Shown: piece by piece, positions 34,417-46,406 of the stretch | Numbering within the stretch: the stretch's first letter is position 1 | Layout of the letters: the number at the start of each line of letters is the position of its first letter | Assembly (NCBI GenBank): GCA_018894105.1 | Contig: CM032127.1 | Location: 35,112,760-35,176,759, forward strand | Direction of reading: 5' to 3' | Source of the DNA: Jacaranda mimosifolia | Lineage: Eukaryota > Streptophyta > Magnoliopsida > Lamiales > Bignoniaceae | DNA length: 64,000 bases | Program-made: the position numbers and the translations under genes | The notes under the pieces: generated by a model | What the model saw: the letters and a program-made list of their open reading frames with translations, nothing else | Told to the model about the DNA's origin: nothing | Databases searched by the model: none

Positions 34417-36385
34417 ATTCATGCTATGATTTGGATTTTTTTTTTTTTTTGATTGATTGATTCATGTGATGGATTGATCAAAATCTCCAAATACTTGATC
34501 TAACCTTTGGATTGGAGTGTTTGGATGATGTTGTGTGTGGCTCCTTGCTTGATCAATTGAAAACATGCTAATATATATTTTAAGTGTTAATTCATATGAT
34601 TAGTATGTTTTAATTCATAGTTCCTAATGTTGAATTTTGATTTGGCATTAGTTGATGTTATATGTTGATATAACATGATAAATTTGGCCTTATGGTATTT
34701 TGGTCATTTTTAGATCCAATATGATTGGAGATTATTGGAGGTTTTTGAAGAATATGATTCTTACTTGAACTTGAAGTTTGAAGCATGTTTGAGCACTTGA
34801 AATTCCATTTGAAAGGTGTGTTAAATCTAGAGTTTCATCTATAATGCACGGTTTGATGTTTAAGATGTGTCCTAAAAATTTTTGTGCATAAAAGTTGAGC
34901 CAAAAATATCTTGACTTGGTCCTAATCCTGAAATAGGGGTGCTGCCGCACCGTGGCAACACACAGGCAGGGCAGCAAGCGCATCTACCACCCAGCCATGT
35001 GCACAACCCAGGCAACAACGACCAAGTTTAGGTTGGGATGAGTTTTGAGCAGTTTTTGTGTTCCTTAAGTGGCCAAAAATGATTCAAATCATGCTATATT
35101 AGTGCACAAGTATTGTGCAAGTTCTCAAAATTATGTTTGACATGTTTGATTGCTTTTAGAAACTTGTTCAAGTTAATCTCCAATTTAGTGAAAAAATGAG
35201 ATGCATAAATGTTATGCTTATTTTTGCTTGGCCAATTAATTGTTTATGAGGTGAGTATTTAATTGTTGGAATTGAATGCCAATTCTAGATTTATTTATTG
35301 TTCATTTTTGTTGAATGGATGATGAATGACTAGGATGATCATTAGCCTTTAATATTGATTTTATTTGTTTTAAAGTTGTTGAAAAGGATTGTATTAAATT
35401 GGGGCTTGCGTGCCTCTTAATTTCTATGTTGTAAAACTTATGATAGTAGAATCACTAGGAGTGAGAATTTCTTTCTCCTGTAAATGTTGTATGGAGCAAA
35501 AAAGGCCATTGGAGGCATGAAGACCTATTTCGTATGGGGATACACTCATGTAATAGCTAGATTTAATCAACCCACTTAAAATCAACTAAATGGTGCACCT
35601 ATAGCTCTAAGTGTACCACTTGGTTAGGCTCATGGTCATCCCACGCTAGGAGCATGCTAGATACATTTACTTATTTATGCTTTCCGTATCTTATTGATGT
35701 ATGAGATGCATGGTTAGGATATAGAAAACCTAAATAAGAAGGGAAAATGATGAGATCTTTGCAAGCTAGAAAAAACCTCTACTTAGAATATCTAAGTGCT
35801 TTCAAAATATTAAGTCAAAATGGATACAAATTAAAAGGAGTTTTAATTAATCTATACTTTCTGCCGATGGTATGTGGCATGATGATGCAACTATCTTTTG
35901 TGTGATGGCACTCGAAGTGGGGGTCACACTTAAGATAGAAAGCTGTGATCACATACTTAGCATATGGATTTGAGGCTTCCCATGCATTGACAGTCGAAAC
36001 GGGGGATATCATGGAGTGATCCCGAATCAAAGTTTGATTAGTAGGTCCAACTTAATACCTAGTAATGTAAAGGCACTCGAAGCTGGAATCTACATGACGA
36101 GTGAGGCAAAATATATCAAGCGTTTCATATGGTGCAATTAGCAAATATTGCTTACCTTTTGATTGTTTGTGGATGGCACTCGAAGCGGGGGTCCACTTAC
36201 AAGTCCTTATGGTCTTGATTTTCACTAGGAAATATGATTTTCCAAATTCTTCTAGGGGGTGAAGAATTTGATAAAATATTGGGAGAAAAACATGCTTGAA
36301 AGACCATAAACTTGTTTTCAATACCAATATTCAATCACATGTTTATATTCTCTTATTCGCCTTTGATGATTTATGAAATATCAAG
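34417..36385 (+). other. E: untranslated leader
   Basis: About 1.97 kb, no credible ORF. A T-run of about 17 occurs at 34436-34453. GC-rich island 34925-35035, GTGGTGCAC-type hairpin 35584-35625, four-hairpin array at 35898-36195 (units near 35903, 35985, 36071, 36171). Confidence 0.78.
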
Positions 36386-37135
36386 AATGGCTAAAAAATC
36401 CACGCAACGCTATTTTGAAAATAAATGGACCAACTAGAACAAACTTCTACGATTGACTTAAACTTAAAAATCATTCTAGATTCCAAGTGCTCCTAATCCA
36501 TAGACATTAATGTAGATCAAGAGACACGTTTAAAGTTCATGGATTGGCTTAAGGATCGTCCTAGCCCATAAATCTCATGATGGCATCTACAAACTTCAAA
36601 AGTCTTAAGGATAAATGAATAGTACTTTGGTTAAAGTTTACAAGAGTTGTAAAACAAACAAGGTATGAGAAGTTCATGCTGTCAAAGGAGATTTCTTAAG
36701 CTAGGATGGATGACAAGTCTTATGTCATCGACTATGGTTTAAACATGATTGGGCTTGGAGAAGCTCTTCAACTCGGGAGTAGTGATGGACAATGATCTTC
36801 CTGAGGATTTGATCCTCACATCCTCGCTGAGTTTCACTGATCAAAGTGTTGATCTAGATGGAGACTACCATGACAAAAGTATACCTTTGATATTTGCCGC
36901 CTTTTCCAAGTCTATGGGCCCTAGGGGTGCTAGAAAAGGAGGTAAAAAGAAGAAAAGTTCTTCCTCCAAGGGAAAGCAACCATTAAAGACATTCAGTAGA
37001 GTCAAGAAAATTATAGAGGATATAGTTGATATTAATTGTTTCTACTTTGGTGAGATAGGCTATTGGAAGCGGTATTGCAAGGAATACCTTGCAACCTTTG
37101 AGAAAGGTAGGTACTTTATTGAAGTACATTTAAGG
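36386..37135 (+). pseudogene. E: gag, variant subtype (broken)
   Basis: ATGGCTAAAAAATCC at 36386 is the family start with one extra A that shifts the frame. Open stretch 36749-37255 carries the C-terminal gag: DLILTSSLSFTDQSVDLDGD, where A and C have an FDQF(I/V)MN segment, then GPRGARKGGKKKKSSSSKGK. The zinc knuckle reads C-F-Y-C (second Cys to Phe, His to Tyr). The open frame continues into protease. Confidence 0.87.
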
Positions 37136-37700
37136 ATAAATTCTTCCTCATGGATGTATGATATTGCATGCAGTTCTTATCTTTGTAAGTGGTTACAAAG
37201 AATAGAAAGAAGAAAAAAACTTAATGATGGGGATATGATCCACCGCCTTAGCTAAGAAGCAAGAGTTGCGGCCGAAGCTAAAGATGTATAATAAGTTAGA
37301 CTTAAGGGACTCATATTTGTATTGTACCTTTGTTATTATGTACCATATATTGTTGAGAACATTATTTCAATTCCCATTATGGATAGCAAAGGATTTGATC
37401 CTTCTATATCAAATGAGAGATTGCAGGCATTAAAGAATGGGTTCTTTAGTTGCTCATGGTGCACTTAACAAAGGATTATACATTTTTGAATTCCCAACCA
37501 TCCATAATGCATGTTCAATCAAGTAGAAGTAAATCAAATAACCAAGAAGATGCCATTTTATGGCATGCAAGACTTGGACATATCTCTAAAAATAGAATGA
37601 ACAAATTAGAAGCTCTCAAAGCACTAAATGTTAAGTGGCATAGAAGAACTTCCTACTTATGAATCTTGTTTTAAGGGGAAAATGACCAAGGCTTCTTTTG
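37120..37700 (+). pseudogene. E: protease and GAG-pre-integrase (broken)
   Basis: Protease motif SSWMYDIACSSYLCKWLQ; catalytic Asp kept at 37160-37162, next Thr is Ile as in M. Stop at 37253-37255. The pre-integrase part (NQEDAILWHARLGHISKNRMNKLEALKALN) is open at 37450-37662. Confidence 0.86.
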
Positions 37701-37713
37701 TAGGACAATTGGA

Positions 37714-38535
37714 GTGAACCCAAGTCCTTTAGATTTGATCCATTTGGATGTTTGTAGCCTATTAAGAGTTAGTGCAAGGAGAGACTATTCTTGCTTCATC
37801 ACCTTCACTGATGATTATAGTCGGTTCGGACATGTGTATCTTATGAAGTACAAGTCCGAAGCATTTGAAAAGTTTAAAGTGTATCGGTATGAAGTAGAAA
37901 AGTAAAGAGGACTTAGTATTAAAGATCTTCAATCAGATCGAGGAGGAGAATACTTAAGTACTGAATTCTTGGATTATTTAAAGAAAAATGGGATTCTCTC
38001 TCAATAGACTCCACCAAGCACACCCCAAAATAATGGAGTAGCCGAGAGGATAAACCGTACCTTGTTGGACATGATACGTTTCATGATGAGCTTTTTTGAT
38101 GTGCCCATATCATTTTGGGGATATGTCTTACATACGGCAGTGAAGTTACTAAATGTTGTACCTCCAAAGTCGGTGCAAAAAATGTCACATGAGATGTAAT
38201 ATGGCAAAGTACTCTCTTCCCATTATCTTAAAATTTGGGGGTCTCCCACTTACATCAAGTGGTTAGTATGAGACAAGTTGGATAGTAGATCCACATTGTG
38301 CAAGTTTGTGGGATACCTAAGAGAGTCTTTGGGTTACTATTTTTATGATCCCTCGAAATGAAAGGTGTTTGTCTCGAGGAATGCCTATTTTTTGGAAAAG
38401 CAATTTATATTAGATAGAAATGGCATTGTTGTTGAACTTGATGAAGTTCAAAATGATCAACAAATCCCACAAGTGGTGGAAACAAGAGCCTTACGCACAA
38501 CCTCTGAGAAGGTTGGACAGAATCAAGAACAACCA
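37714..38535 (+). pseudogene. E: integrase (triad intact, frame broken)
   Basis: All three catalytic positions survive: HLDVCS, SDRGGEY and VAERINR. Where A, D, M and F have TGA, this copy has CAA (37930-37932), giving DLQSDRGG. Open stretch 37714-37905; other blocks contain stops. It ends in a junction at about 38524-38535 where a deletion removes the start of RT. Confidence 0.87.
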
Positions 38536-38960
38536 TAACGTTTTACCTCCAAAGGGAGTGAGCAAAAAGTTTGTGAACTCAAGAGTCCATTTATGAACTC
38601 AAGCATGCATCTCGAAGTTGGAACATACATTTTGATTAGAAAGTCAAATCATTTAGCTTTGTCAAAAAATTTTATGAACCTTGTGTGTTCTACAAAGGCT
38701 AGTGGGAATGGTATACAGTTTATTATGCTTTATGTCGATGACATTCTTCTTATTGAGAATGAGAGAGAAATGTTAGAGTGTACTAAAGTATGGTTATCTA
38801 CACAATTCTCCATGAAAGATTTGGGAGAAGCATTCTACGTATTAAGAATATGTATCTATAGAGATAGATCGGGTAAAATGCTGGGGCTTTCCCAAATATC
38901 GTACATTGACAAGATACTAAATAGTTTTAGTATGGAATAATCCAAGAGTTTTTTCTTCCC
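38536..38960 (+). pseudogene. E: reverse transcriptase, N-terminal part deleted
   Basis: The text goes from the integrase linker (NQEQP) directly to ITFYLQRE-like text matching the GFISKxSEQ block of A and M. This skips SCKWIYKQ, VAKGYTQRP and the QMDVKTAFLNGD motif, which carries the first catalytic Asp. The YVDD box is intact at 38731-38742 (open stretch 38593-38940). The enzyme could not work. Confidence 0.87.
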
Positions 38961-38967
38961 ACGGGAC

Positions 38968-39665
38968 ATGGAATTCGTCTCTCCAAGTCCATGGCCCCTA
39001 AGACTGACAAAGAGAGACATAGAATATCCCACATACTTTATGCAGAGCATATTATATGCAGTTCAATGTACAAGACTGGATGTGATACACGCTCTAAGTG
39101 TTATGAGTTATTTCCAATCCAACCCCAGTGAGTGTTACTGGATGGCCGTTAATACAATCCTAAAGTACTTGAGAAGCACTAAGGACTTGTTTCTGCCATA
39201 CGACAATGGAGAATTGAAACTCATGGGGTTTTTGGATTCTAGTTTCCAGTCCGATGTAGATTACCTAAAATCTACTTCTGGATTTAAATTTTGCCTTAAT
39301 GGTGGCGTGGTGAGTTGGAAGAGTTCCAAACTAGACACCACAACCGATATTACCACTGAGGTGAAATAATTTGTGGTTTTGGAAGCTGCAAAAGTAAGTG
39401 TTTAGTTAAAAACTTCATCTAAGAGTTGGATGTAGTGCCTAGCATGCATGAGCCTACGATTATCTTTTGAAGACAACTTAGGTTTTGAGTTAAGATCCCA
39501 TCATAGATAAATGCTTTATCATTTGATATATGATATCATTTGATAGAGGCGACAATTGAGTAGAAACAATTGCCTCAAAAGAGAATAGAGCAGAACCACT
39601 GTCTAAACCCCTAAATGCAAACGATCTTTGAAGGACATCTTGAAAAGATGGGTCTTAAGGCTATT
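38968..39665 (+). pseudogene. E: RNase H and C-terminal tail (broken)
   Basis: Open stretch 38968-39369 holds SYFQSNPSECYWMAV, LRSTKDLF, LDSSFQSDVDYLKSTS and SWKSSKLDTTTD, ending at a stop in the acidic site region (TTEVK*). The TGA at 39557-39559 is the shared stop after RGDN. The tail is recognisable to ~39665. Confidence 0.86.
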
Positions 39666-39678
39666 GGGAATTGGCTTT

Positions 39679-39694
39679 AGGGAAAGTGGGAGAT
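39679..39694 (+). other. E: polypurine tract
   Basis: AGGGAAAGTGGGAGAT, next to a decayed LTR start TTTTTATAATAG. Confidence 0.85.
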
Positions 39695-41957
39695 TTTTAT
39701 AATAGTGCCCCACAAGCCAATTAGATTGGTATTGGGAACTATTTCACTGGTGATGCAATATTGATTGAATGATATTTATAATATGACCATCTTCACCTTA
39801 TACTTATATTTACTTCAGTAGCATTTGTTTGAAGTACTTAGATCACACAAGACTACAGGACTTAGTCGCACACTAGGTGGTGATCATGGAATAAGTCTTA
39901 CACGGTCGTGTTCTTAAATCTTCCAAGTTATAGGATCTCAAGAGATAGGGTATCTAAGATCTAGATAGACTTGCACTAACAATGCATAGATCCAAGGAGT
40001 TGGATATTGCTCCGTTCCATTGGCAATCCCATATGAGATATGGATGCAAATTAGTGGGTATTTGTTAGGGAACGAAGCACTGAAGACCCACCAAAGAATC
40101 CACTAGACAGCCGGAGTGGAAAGTCAGTAGTGGCAAGTTCTCTAGCTTATGCTAGTACATATAATTACTCATTTAACTTAAGGATCTATAGTAACCTTGT
40201 GCTTAGGTCCTCATGCATTAACTCCTCCTTGGTCACTTAGTAGGTCATTCGGGAGGTGAATGGGTACGAGCTACTTAGACATGGAGGTTTGTGAGATCTA
40301 AGATGGAATCCGACTCCTCGTCTTTGTGAAAGGTGAGTACCTCTCCTATGTATTCTATAATGGTCGATTCTAAAGAGTCCTTGTGCAAGGTAGCATGACA
40401 ATTTGGAAAAGAAATTTTCCAAAAATGAGTTCATAAAGTGGAATCAAAAATTAGGAATAGAGATATAATATCGAGGCTATTAAGGAGGCGGCAAATATCT
40501 TACCCTAGGCCACTTTCGGGAGATAGGAGATGGACGGACCATATTTACACGGTACGCATAAAGCTAGAATGGTTCTCCAAAAGCATTCATTTTGGCTAAT
40601 TAGTTGGGCTCCATGGGCTTGATATTGGACATTGACCATGGAGATTGTGTACTCTTCAATTAATGAAGATTAATTGAATTGAATTGAATCGATTAGTTTA
40701 ATGAAGTTTAAACTAGAAGGAATATACGATATTCAAAAGTCACATGGAATTGCGAGCCCATGTCTAATGAATGGTATAACCTATCGGTTCACACACAAAA
40801 GCCAATCACATTTCTCAATTAGTGGAGGAACTTTTTAAATGTTAGAAAATTCACTCCATAGAGACTGATTTTGGGTGATTGAAAATTGAGGTCAATTTTA
40901 GCTTGATTAATTTAATTGTTAAATTGATCAACTAATTTAAGGAGTTAAATTAGACCAATAACTAAAGATTTAATTATTTGGTGCCATGTGACCATCAACT
41001 GGTCAATTTATCTTAAAGAGTTAACTTAAAAAAATCAAGCTTAAAGAGTTAAGCTAATTGACTTAAAAGTTAAGTCAAGGATTAAATTAATTAAATTAAA
41101 TTATTTAATTTAATTAATGAGAAGAATATATTTTGGAGAGAAAATTCAAATGATAGGATCATTTAGGTGTGGCATTTAATTAATTTGAAATTAGATTTCA
41201 AATGTAATTAAAATGCACACAAATTCAAATTAAATTTGAATTTGCCAACTAAGTATGCAAGGCATGCATATTGGCGCGGTCCTCCCCCCCTCTTAAGGAA
41301 GGTGTGATACCACATTGGTATCACACCATCCTCACTTTATATATAGATATAGAGTGAGAGGAGCAGCAATCAAGCAATCTAGCAAATGAAGAATTATATT
41401 TTCACTTTTCTCTCCATTTACAAGGTATTCGTTCATATGTTGAAGATCACATTTATCTTCTTCTCCTTACCTTAAAATCGGTCGTCTTTTTCTTAACTCT
41501 TCTCTCTTTCTTCAACTAAAAGTGAGGAGTAGTAGGATTTGTATTGGTTTGTGGATCATTTTGATAGAGACGAAACAAATGGGTTGCTAAGCCTATGGAG
41601 ATCCATCCGCGAGACCAGTCTCTTGTTGATTTTTTCTCAGGAGATCTAGAAGGAGTTTCAAGCTGAAATTTGTTCCAACTGCTTCCTCAAGGGGTTGAGT
41701 TTCTACTAGATTTGTTTTAGTATTTTGGGAGAGTTTTGAATCAGTCAAAAATTGCTTGCTTCTAGCTGCGCCATTGTCTAGCAGATTCTATTTGAAGAAC
41801 GAGTTCTTCAATCTACCTTTGGATTTTGCTTTTCAAGATAACTCTTCAACCAAATCTGAATCCTAAAGCATGTTTAGATTCTTGGTAGCTTGTAAGCACT
41901 AGTTTGTTTAAGCTTTTGAAGTTTTATGGTTGGATCCTAGTGCCTTACTTGCTTTCA
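39695..41957 (+). repeat. E: 3' LTR of a different sublineage
   Basis: 2263 bp, start decayed from TGTTGG to TTTTAT, end GCTTTCA. It is closest to solo LTR N, sharing the C-run (CCTCCCCCCC), GCAGCA after the TATA box, and the gagaccagtctcttg block. U3 hairpin array about 40825-41118. Flanked on the right by gaggt, which does not match aatcc. Confidence 0.9.
41301..41354 (+). promoter_or_regulatory. E 3' LTR core promoter with perfect 12-bp inverted repeat
   Basis: GGTGTGATACCA (41301-41312) - cat - TGGTATCACACC (41316-41327), then TTATATATAGATATAGAG. The T-A pair here replaces the G-C pair of F and K (GATGC/GCATC), a compensatory change. Confidence 0.72.
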
Positions 41958-42512
41958 GAGGTGAGATGGGAGGCCACATTGAATTCCATGTGAAGAATTG
42001 GATTTTCACTTTTCCCTCCATTTTCAAGGTGTTCACTCATGTGTTGAAGTTCACATCTCTCTTCTTCTCCAACCCCAAAATTAGCCATATCCTTCTCTTC
42101 TCTCATCTCCTTCTCCAGCTAAAAGTGAGGAGTAGTAGGAAATTGGATTGGTGTGTGGATCATTTCGATAGAGGCAAAACAAATGGTTTGCTAAGCCTTT
42201 GAAGATCCACTTGTGAGACCAGTCACTTGGCAATTTTTTTTAGGAGATCCAGAATGAGTTTTGGTCTAAAATTTTCATAGTAGCTTTATCAAAGAGTTGA
42301 AGATCGACTAGAAAATTTTTGGATTTTTTGGAGACCTTTGGATTGTGCAAAAGTTGCTCTCTTCTAGCTACGCCACTATTTGGCATATTCTGTTTTGAAG
42401 AAATAGTTCTTAAATCTACCTTTGGATTTTCCTAATCAAGGTAACTCTCTATCCAAATCAAAATCCTAAGCATGTTTAGATCATTGGTTGCTTGTAAAAC
42501 ACTAGTCAATCT
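41958..42512 (+). repeat. P: truncated plus-strand LTR fragment
   Basis: LTR sequence starting just downstream of where a TATA box would be (gaggtgagatgggaggcc) and stopping ~60 bp before the LTR end. It lacks U3 and the terminal CA. It is joined on the left to E's 3' LTR and on the right to minus-strand integrase of G. It may be a remnant of D's or another element's LTR. Confidence 0.75.
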
Positions 42513-42539
42513 CACGTGGTGTTTTTGGCACTAACTTTG
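42513..42539 (-). pseudogene. G: integrase sliver left of F
   Basis: Minus-strand text matching the integrase segment (S)LVPKIPYEMWYG of D. It ends with ctttg (42535-42539), the left TSD of F. It continues at 52554. The left boundary is the breakpoint with P. Confidence 0.75.
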
Positions 42540-44752
42540 TGAAGGCTAGAGTAGAATTAGGATCCATAAATCAAAACTTCATAAGCTTGAAATTAACTAA
42601 GCTACTCGAGCTCCCAAGGATCTAGACTTTCTATAGATCTGGATCTAGATTAGGATGGAGAATTACCTCTTGTAGATCAAAATCAAGGAGAAGATCAACT
42701 ATCTCTCACAAGTCTAGAAACTATCTGGAACTGGCACAGCGGAAAGATGACAATAATTTCCCAGGCTAAACTGTTGAAAAATTCATAAAATTAAATCTGG
42801 AGCACCTCATACACAGGGGAAGCTATTGTGAAAAATTTGAGTAAAAAATCCTTCTGGATTGCTCCAGAAAAATTCGCCAACCTTAAGCAGCTGTAGGTGG
42901 ATCTCCAAAACTGAGCAAGTCAATTGTCTTGTCTCTATTGAAATGATCCATACACCAAACAATCTTCCAATTTTCCCACACTAGAAGCTGGAGTTATAGA
43001 GGAGAAAATGAGGTAGAGGAGGCCAATTTTCAGGTTGGGAAGAAGAAGAAATGCAAAGGTTCAACTCATGACGCAATGCATGGAGAGAAAGATTTTGGAG
43101 GGAATGCAAGAATCTAATTCTCACACTTTCAGCAATGCCTATTTGAATTTTGTACACTCTCTATATCTATATATAGAGGGTGGAAGGTGTGATGCTAGAT
43201 GGCATCACACCTTCCTCAAGGTGACCGCCAAAGTGGCAAAATGCAAATTCAAGTCTTAGTTGAATTTCAAGTGCATTTCAATGTCATTTGGAATCTAATT
43301 CCAAATTAATTAAGATGCTAATTTAAATAAACACTTCACTTAAATTTTCCCTCCAAGAAGTATTCTTCCCATTTATTAAATTAAACCCTTTAATTTAATT
43401 AATCAATCTTTGATTTAACTTTTAAATCAATCAAGCTTAACTCTTAAACTTAAATTAGTCAACTTAACTTTTTAAGTCAACTTGTCCAATTGATGGTCAA
43501 TATGGTACCAAATAATTAACACCTTAATTGTTGGTCTAGTTTAACTCTTAAATTACTTTATTTATTTAACACTTAAATTAATCAAACCAAAATTAACTGT
43601 TGGATTGGAACCTTGAAAATCGGTCACCAAAGGGTGAATTTTCTAACACTTAGGTTATTTAGCTTTCGTGTGTGACCTAACAGGTTATACTATTCATTGG
43701 ACACGGGCTCACAACTCTTTGTGACTTTGGAATATCTTATTTTCATTTTAGTTTAAAACTCATTTTAAACTAATCGACTTGATTCAATTAATCTCATTAA
43801 TTGAAGAGTACCCAATCTCCATGGTCGATGTCCAACCTCAAGCCCATGGAGCCCAACTAAATGGCCGAAATGAATATTTTGGAGAACCATCATAACTCTA
43901 TGCATTCCATGCAAATACGGTACTTCCATCTCCTATCCCTCGAAAAAGGCCTAAGGTAAGATATTTGTCGGCTCCCTAATAGCCTCAATACTATGTATTT
44001 ATTCTCTATGTTTGATTCCCTTGTGCGATCTCACCTTTGGAAAACTCCTTTTCCAAATTGTCACACTACCTTGCACAAGGATTTCTTGGAATCGATCATT
44101 ATAGACCACATATGAGATGTACTCGCTCTTCACAAAAGCGAGGAGTTGGATTCCATCTTGGATCTCACAAACCTCAATGCCAAGTAACTCATATCCAACC
44201 TCAACCTGAAAGACCCGCTAATTGGTCAAGGAAGAGTCAAAGCATGAGGACTGGACACAAGATTACCCTGGATCCTCAGGTCAGATGAGTAATAATATGC
44301 ACTAGCGCAAGCAGGACAATTGACCACTATTGACTTGCCACTATGGCTATCTAATGGATTCTCTGGAGGGTCTTTAGTGCTTTATTCTCTAACAAGCACC
44401 CACTAACATGCACCCGTATCTCATACAGTTTGCTCATGGAACGGAGCAATATCCAACTCCTGGATTTATGCATCGTTAGTTCAAGTTTATCTAGATCTTA
44501 GATGGCTTGTCTCTAAAGATCCTATGACTTGGAAGATTTAAGATCATGACTATGTAAGACTTATTCCATGGTCATCGAACCTAGTCCCGTAGTGATGTGT
44601 AATCTAAGGGCTTCATCTAAATGCAAGTGAAGTAATATGAAGCATAAGATGAAGGAGGTCATATAAAGAATATCATTCAATCAAGATTGTTTTACAAGGA
44701 AATAACTTTTACAAGGCCAATTTGATTGGCTTGCCGGGGTACTATTACAACA
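42540..44752 (-). repeat. F: 3' LTR
   Basis: 2213 bp, tgaaggctagag to TATTACAACA. U3 hairpin array about 43378-43655, including TTGATTTAA-ctt-TTAAATCAA. Next to the polypurine tract. Confidence 0.93.
43157..43215 (-). promoter_or_regulatory. F 3' LTR core promoter with perfect 14-bp inverted repeat
   Basis: GGAAGGTGTGATGC (43182-43195) and GCATCACACCTTCC (43202-43215) around a 6-nt loop, beside the palindromic CTATATCTATATATAGAG. Confidence 0.72.
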
Positions 44753-44774
44753 ATCTCCTACTTGCCCTAAAGCC
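44753..44774 (-). other. F: polypurine tract
   Basis: Minus-strand AGGGCAAGTAGGAGAT directly before the LTR start. Confidence 0.85.
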
Positions 44775-45475
44775 AATGCCCCATGGCCTTGAGACCCATC
44801 TTCTCAAGTTGTTCTTCAAAGACCTTTTGCGTTAGGGGTTTAGTCAGTAGATTTGCTATATTCTCTTTCGAGGCAACTCTCTGCACTCAGATGTCACCTC
44901 TGTCAATGATCTCCCAGATCAAATGATATCGCCTTAAAATATGCTTGGTTTTATGATGAGATCTTGGCTCTTTAGCTTGCGTTACCTCTTCGGTGTTGTC
45001 ACAAAAGACAACAACTGGCTCAGCAATGCTAGGCACTACATTCAATTCTTGAATGAAGTTTTTCATCCAAATACCTTCCTTTGCAGCTTTCAAAGCCGCA
45101 ATATATTTTGCTTCAATGGTGGAATCGGCCGTGGTGTCTTGTTTGGAACTCTTCCAACTCACTGCACTGCCATTGGGGTAAAATATGAATCCCGAAGTGG
45201 ATTTGAGGTCATCTACATCAGATTGGAAACTTGAATCCAAAAACCCCTCTAGTTTCAATTCTCTATTGCTGTATGCTAAAAGCAAGTCCTTAGTCTTTCT
45301 CATGTACTTAAGAATTACTTTCACGGCTATCCAGTGACTCTTATCGGGATTGGGTTGGAACCTACTTGTAACACTTAGCGAGTGTGCCATACATTATGCT
45401 ACCAATAGCAGAGACATAAGCTATGTGAAACATCCTCCGTTTCTCTTGCTCTATCTTGGGGGTCATAGACTTTGA
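44775..45475 (-). pseudogene. F: RNase H and C-terminal tail
   Basis: Open stretch 45390-44887 is nearly the whole domain. It starts at the MAHSLSVTSRFQPNP block and includes FLDSSFQSDVDDLKSTSGF, SSKQDTTADSTIEAKYIAAL and VVVFCDN with its acidic residues, followed by AKEPRSHHKTKHILRRYHL. The second motif reads NTEEVTQ where copies elsewhere have N(T/N)GAVAQ. It stops at TGA 44889-44887 after DRGDI, shared with A, M and E. Tail text LLTKPLTQKVFEEQLEKMGLK follows. A frame change separates it from RT. Confidence 0.9.
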
Positions 45476-46383
45476 GAGACGAATGCCATTTCCCATAGGA
45501 AGAAATCCCTCATTGGATTTTTCCATACTAAACCTCTTTAGTATTTTTTCAATGTACGGGGTTTGGGACAGCCCCAACATCCTCTTAGATCTATCTCTAT
45601 AGATATGTATTCTCAATACATAAGATGCTTTTCTCAAATCCTTCATGGAGAATTGTATAGATAACCATGCTTTAGTACACTCTGACATTGCCACCTTATT
45701 CCCAATAAGAAGGATGTCATCAACATAAAGCACAATAAATTGTACTGAACTCCCACTAGCCTTCTTGTACACACATGGTTCATACACATATTTGACAAAG
45801 CCAAACGATTTGACCATTTTGTTAAAATGTATGTTCCAACTTTGGGACGCTTGTTTGAGTCTATAGATGGATCTTTGGAGTTTGTGAACCTTTTGCTCAC
45901 TCATCTTGGATGTAAAACCTTGTGGTTGCTCCATATAAATTTCTTCTTCAATGTCACCATTGAGGAAAGCGGTTTTCACATCCATTTGCCATATCTAATA
46001 GTCATAATATATGGCTATGGCAAGTAGAATCCGAATAGCTTAGGTATAGAGATCGATGAAAAGGTTTCCTTGAAATCAATATCAGGTCTTTGAGGGTAAC
46101 CCTTTGCCATTAGTCGTGCCTTAAAAGTCACTACTTCTCCATTTGCTCCAAACTTTTGCTTATAGATCCATTTGCAGCCAACGGAAACTATTCCCTTTGG
46201 TGGATCTACTAAAGTCCATACTTTGTTTGAGTACATGGAGTCTATTTCAGATGTCATGGCTTCAAGCCAACATCCCGAATCTATGTCCAATATAGCTTTC
46301 TCATAGGTCTTTGGATCATCATCTGATTGGCTCGTCTCATGAAGGAATCCGAACTTTTTGGGTTGTTTCTTGATTCGGTTCAA
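45362..46383 (-). pseudogene. F: reverse transcriptase (two frames, YVDD intact)
   Basis: The first block 46383-46015 has TYEKAILDIDSGCWLEAM, VGCKWIYKQKFGANGEV and MAKGYPQRPDIDFKETF, then a stop. The second block 45985-45362 starts at MDVKTAFLNGDIEEEIYMEQ and carries SWNIHFNKMVKSFGF and the intact YVDD box at 45727-45716. It ends in AIGSIMYGTL. It is the best preserved RT in the window. Inactivated by the break between blocks and by a frameshift before RNase H. Confidence 0.92.
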
Positions 46384-46406
46384 CCTACGTAGAGGTTGTG
46401 TACAAG

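Larger units (their letters stand above)
32168..41957 (+). mobile_element. E: plus-strand copia element, probably recombinant
   Basis: It has a 5' LTR, PBS, leader, gag-pol, PPT and 3' LTR in order, but the flanks do not match (aatcc left, gaggt right), and the two LTRs belong to different sublineages. The 5' LTR has GAGAGAGGTGGCC after the TATA box and ends AACCTCA. The 3' LTR resembles solo LTR N, with a C-run before the promoter and GCTTTCA at the end. Part of the RT is deleted. The simplest reading is ectopic recombination between two related elements. Confidence 0.8.

Noticed and set aside
34436..34453. T-run in E's leader as a terminator or poly(A) relic of a retrogene
   Set aside because: It lies in a leader that is otherwise colinear with M, so it is a local homopolymer expansion.
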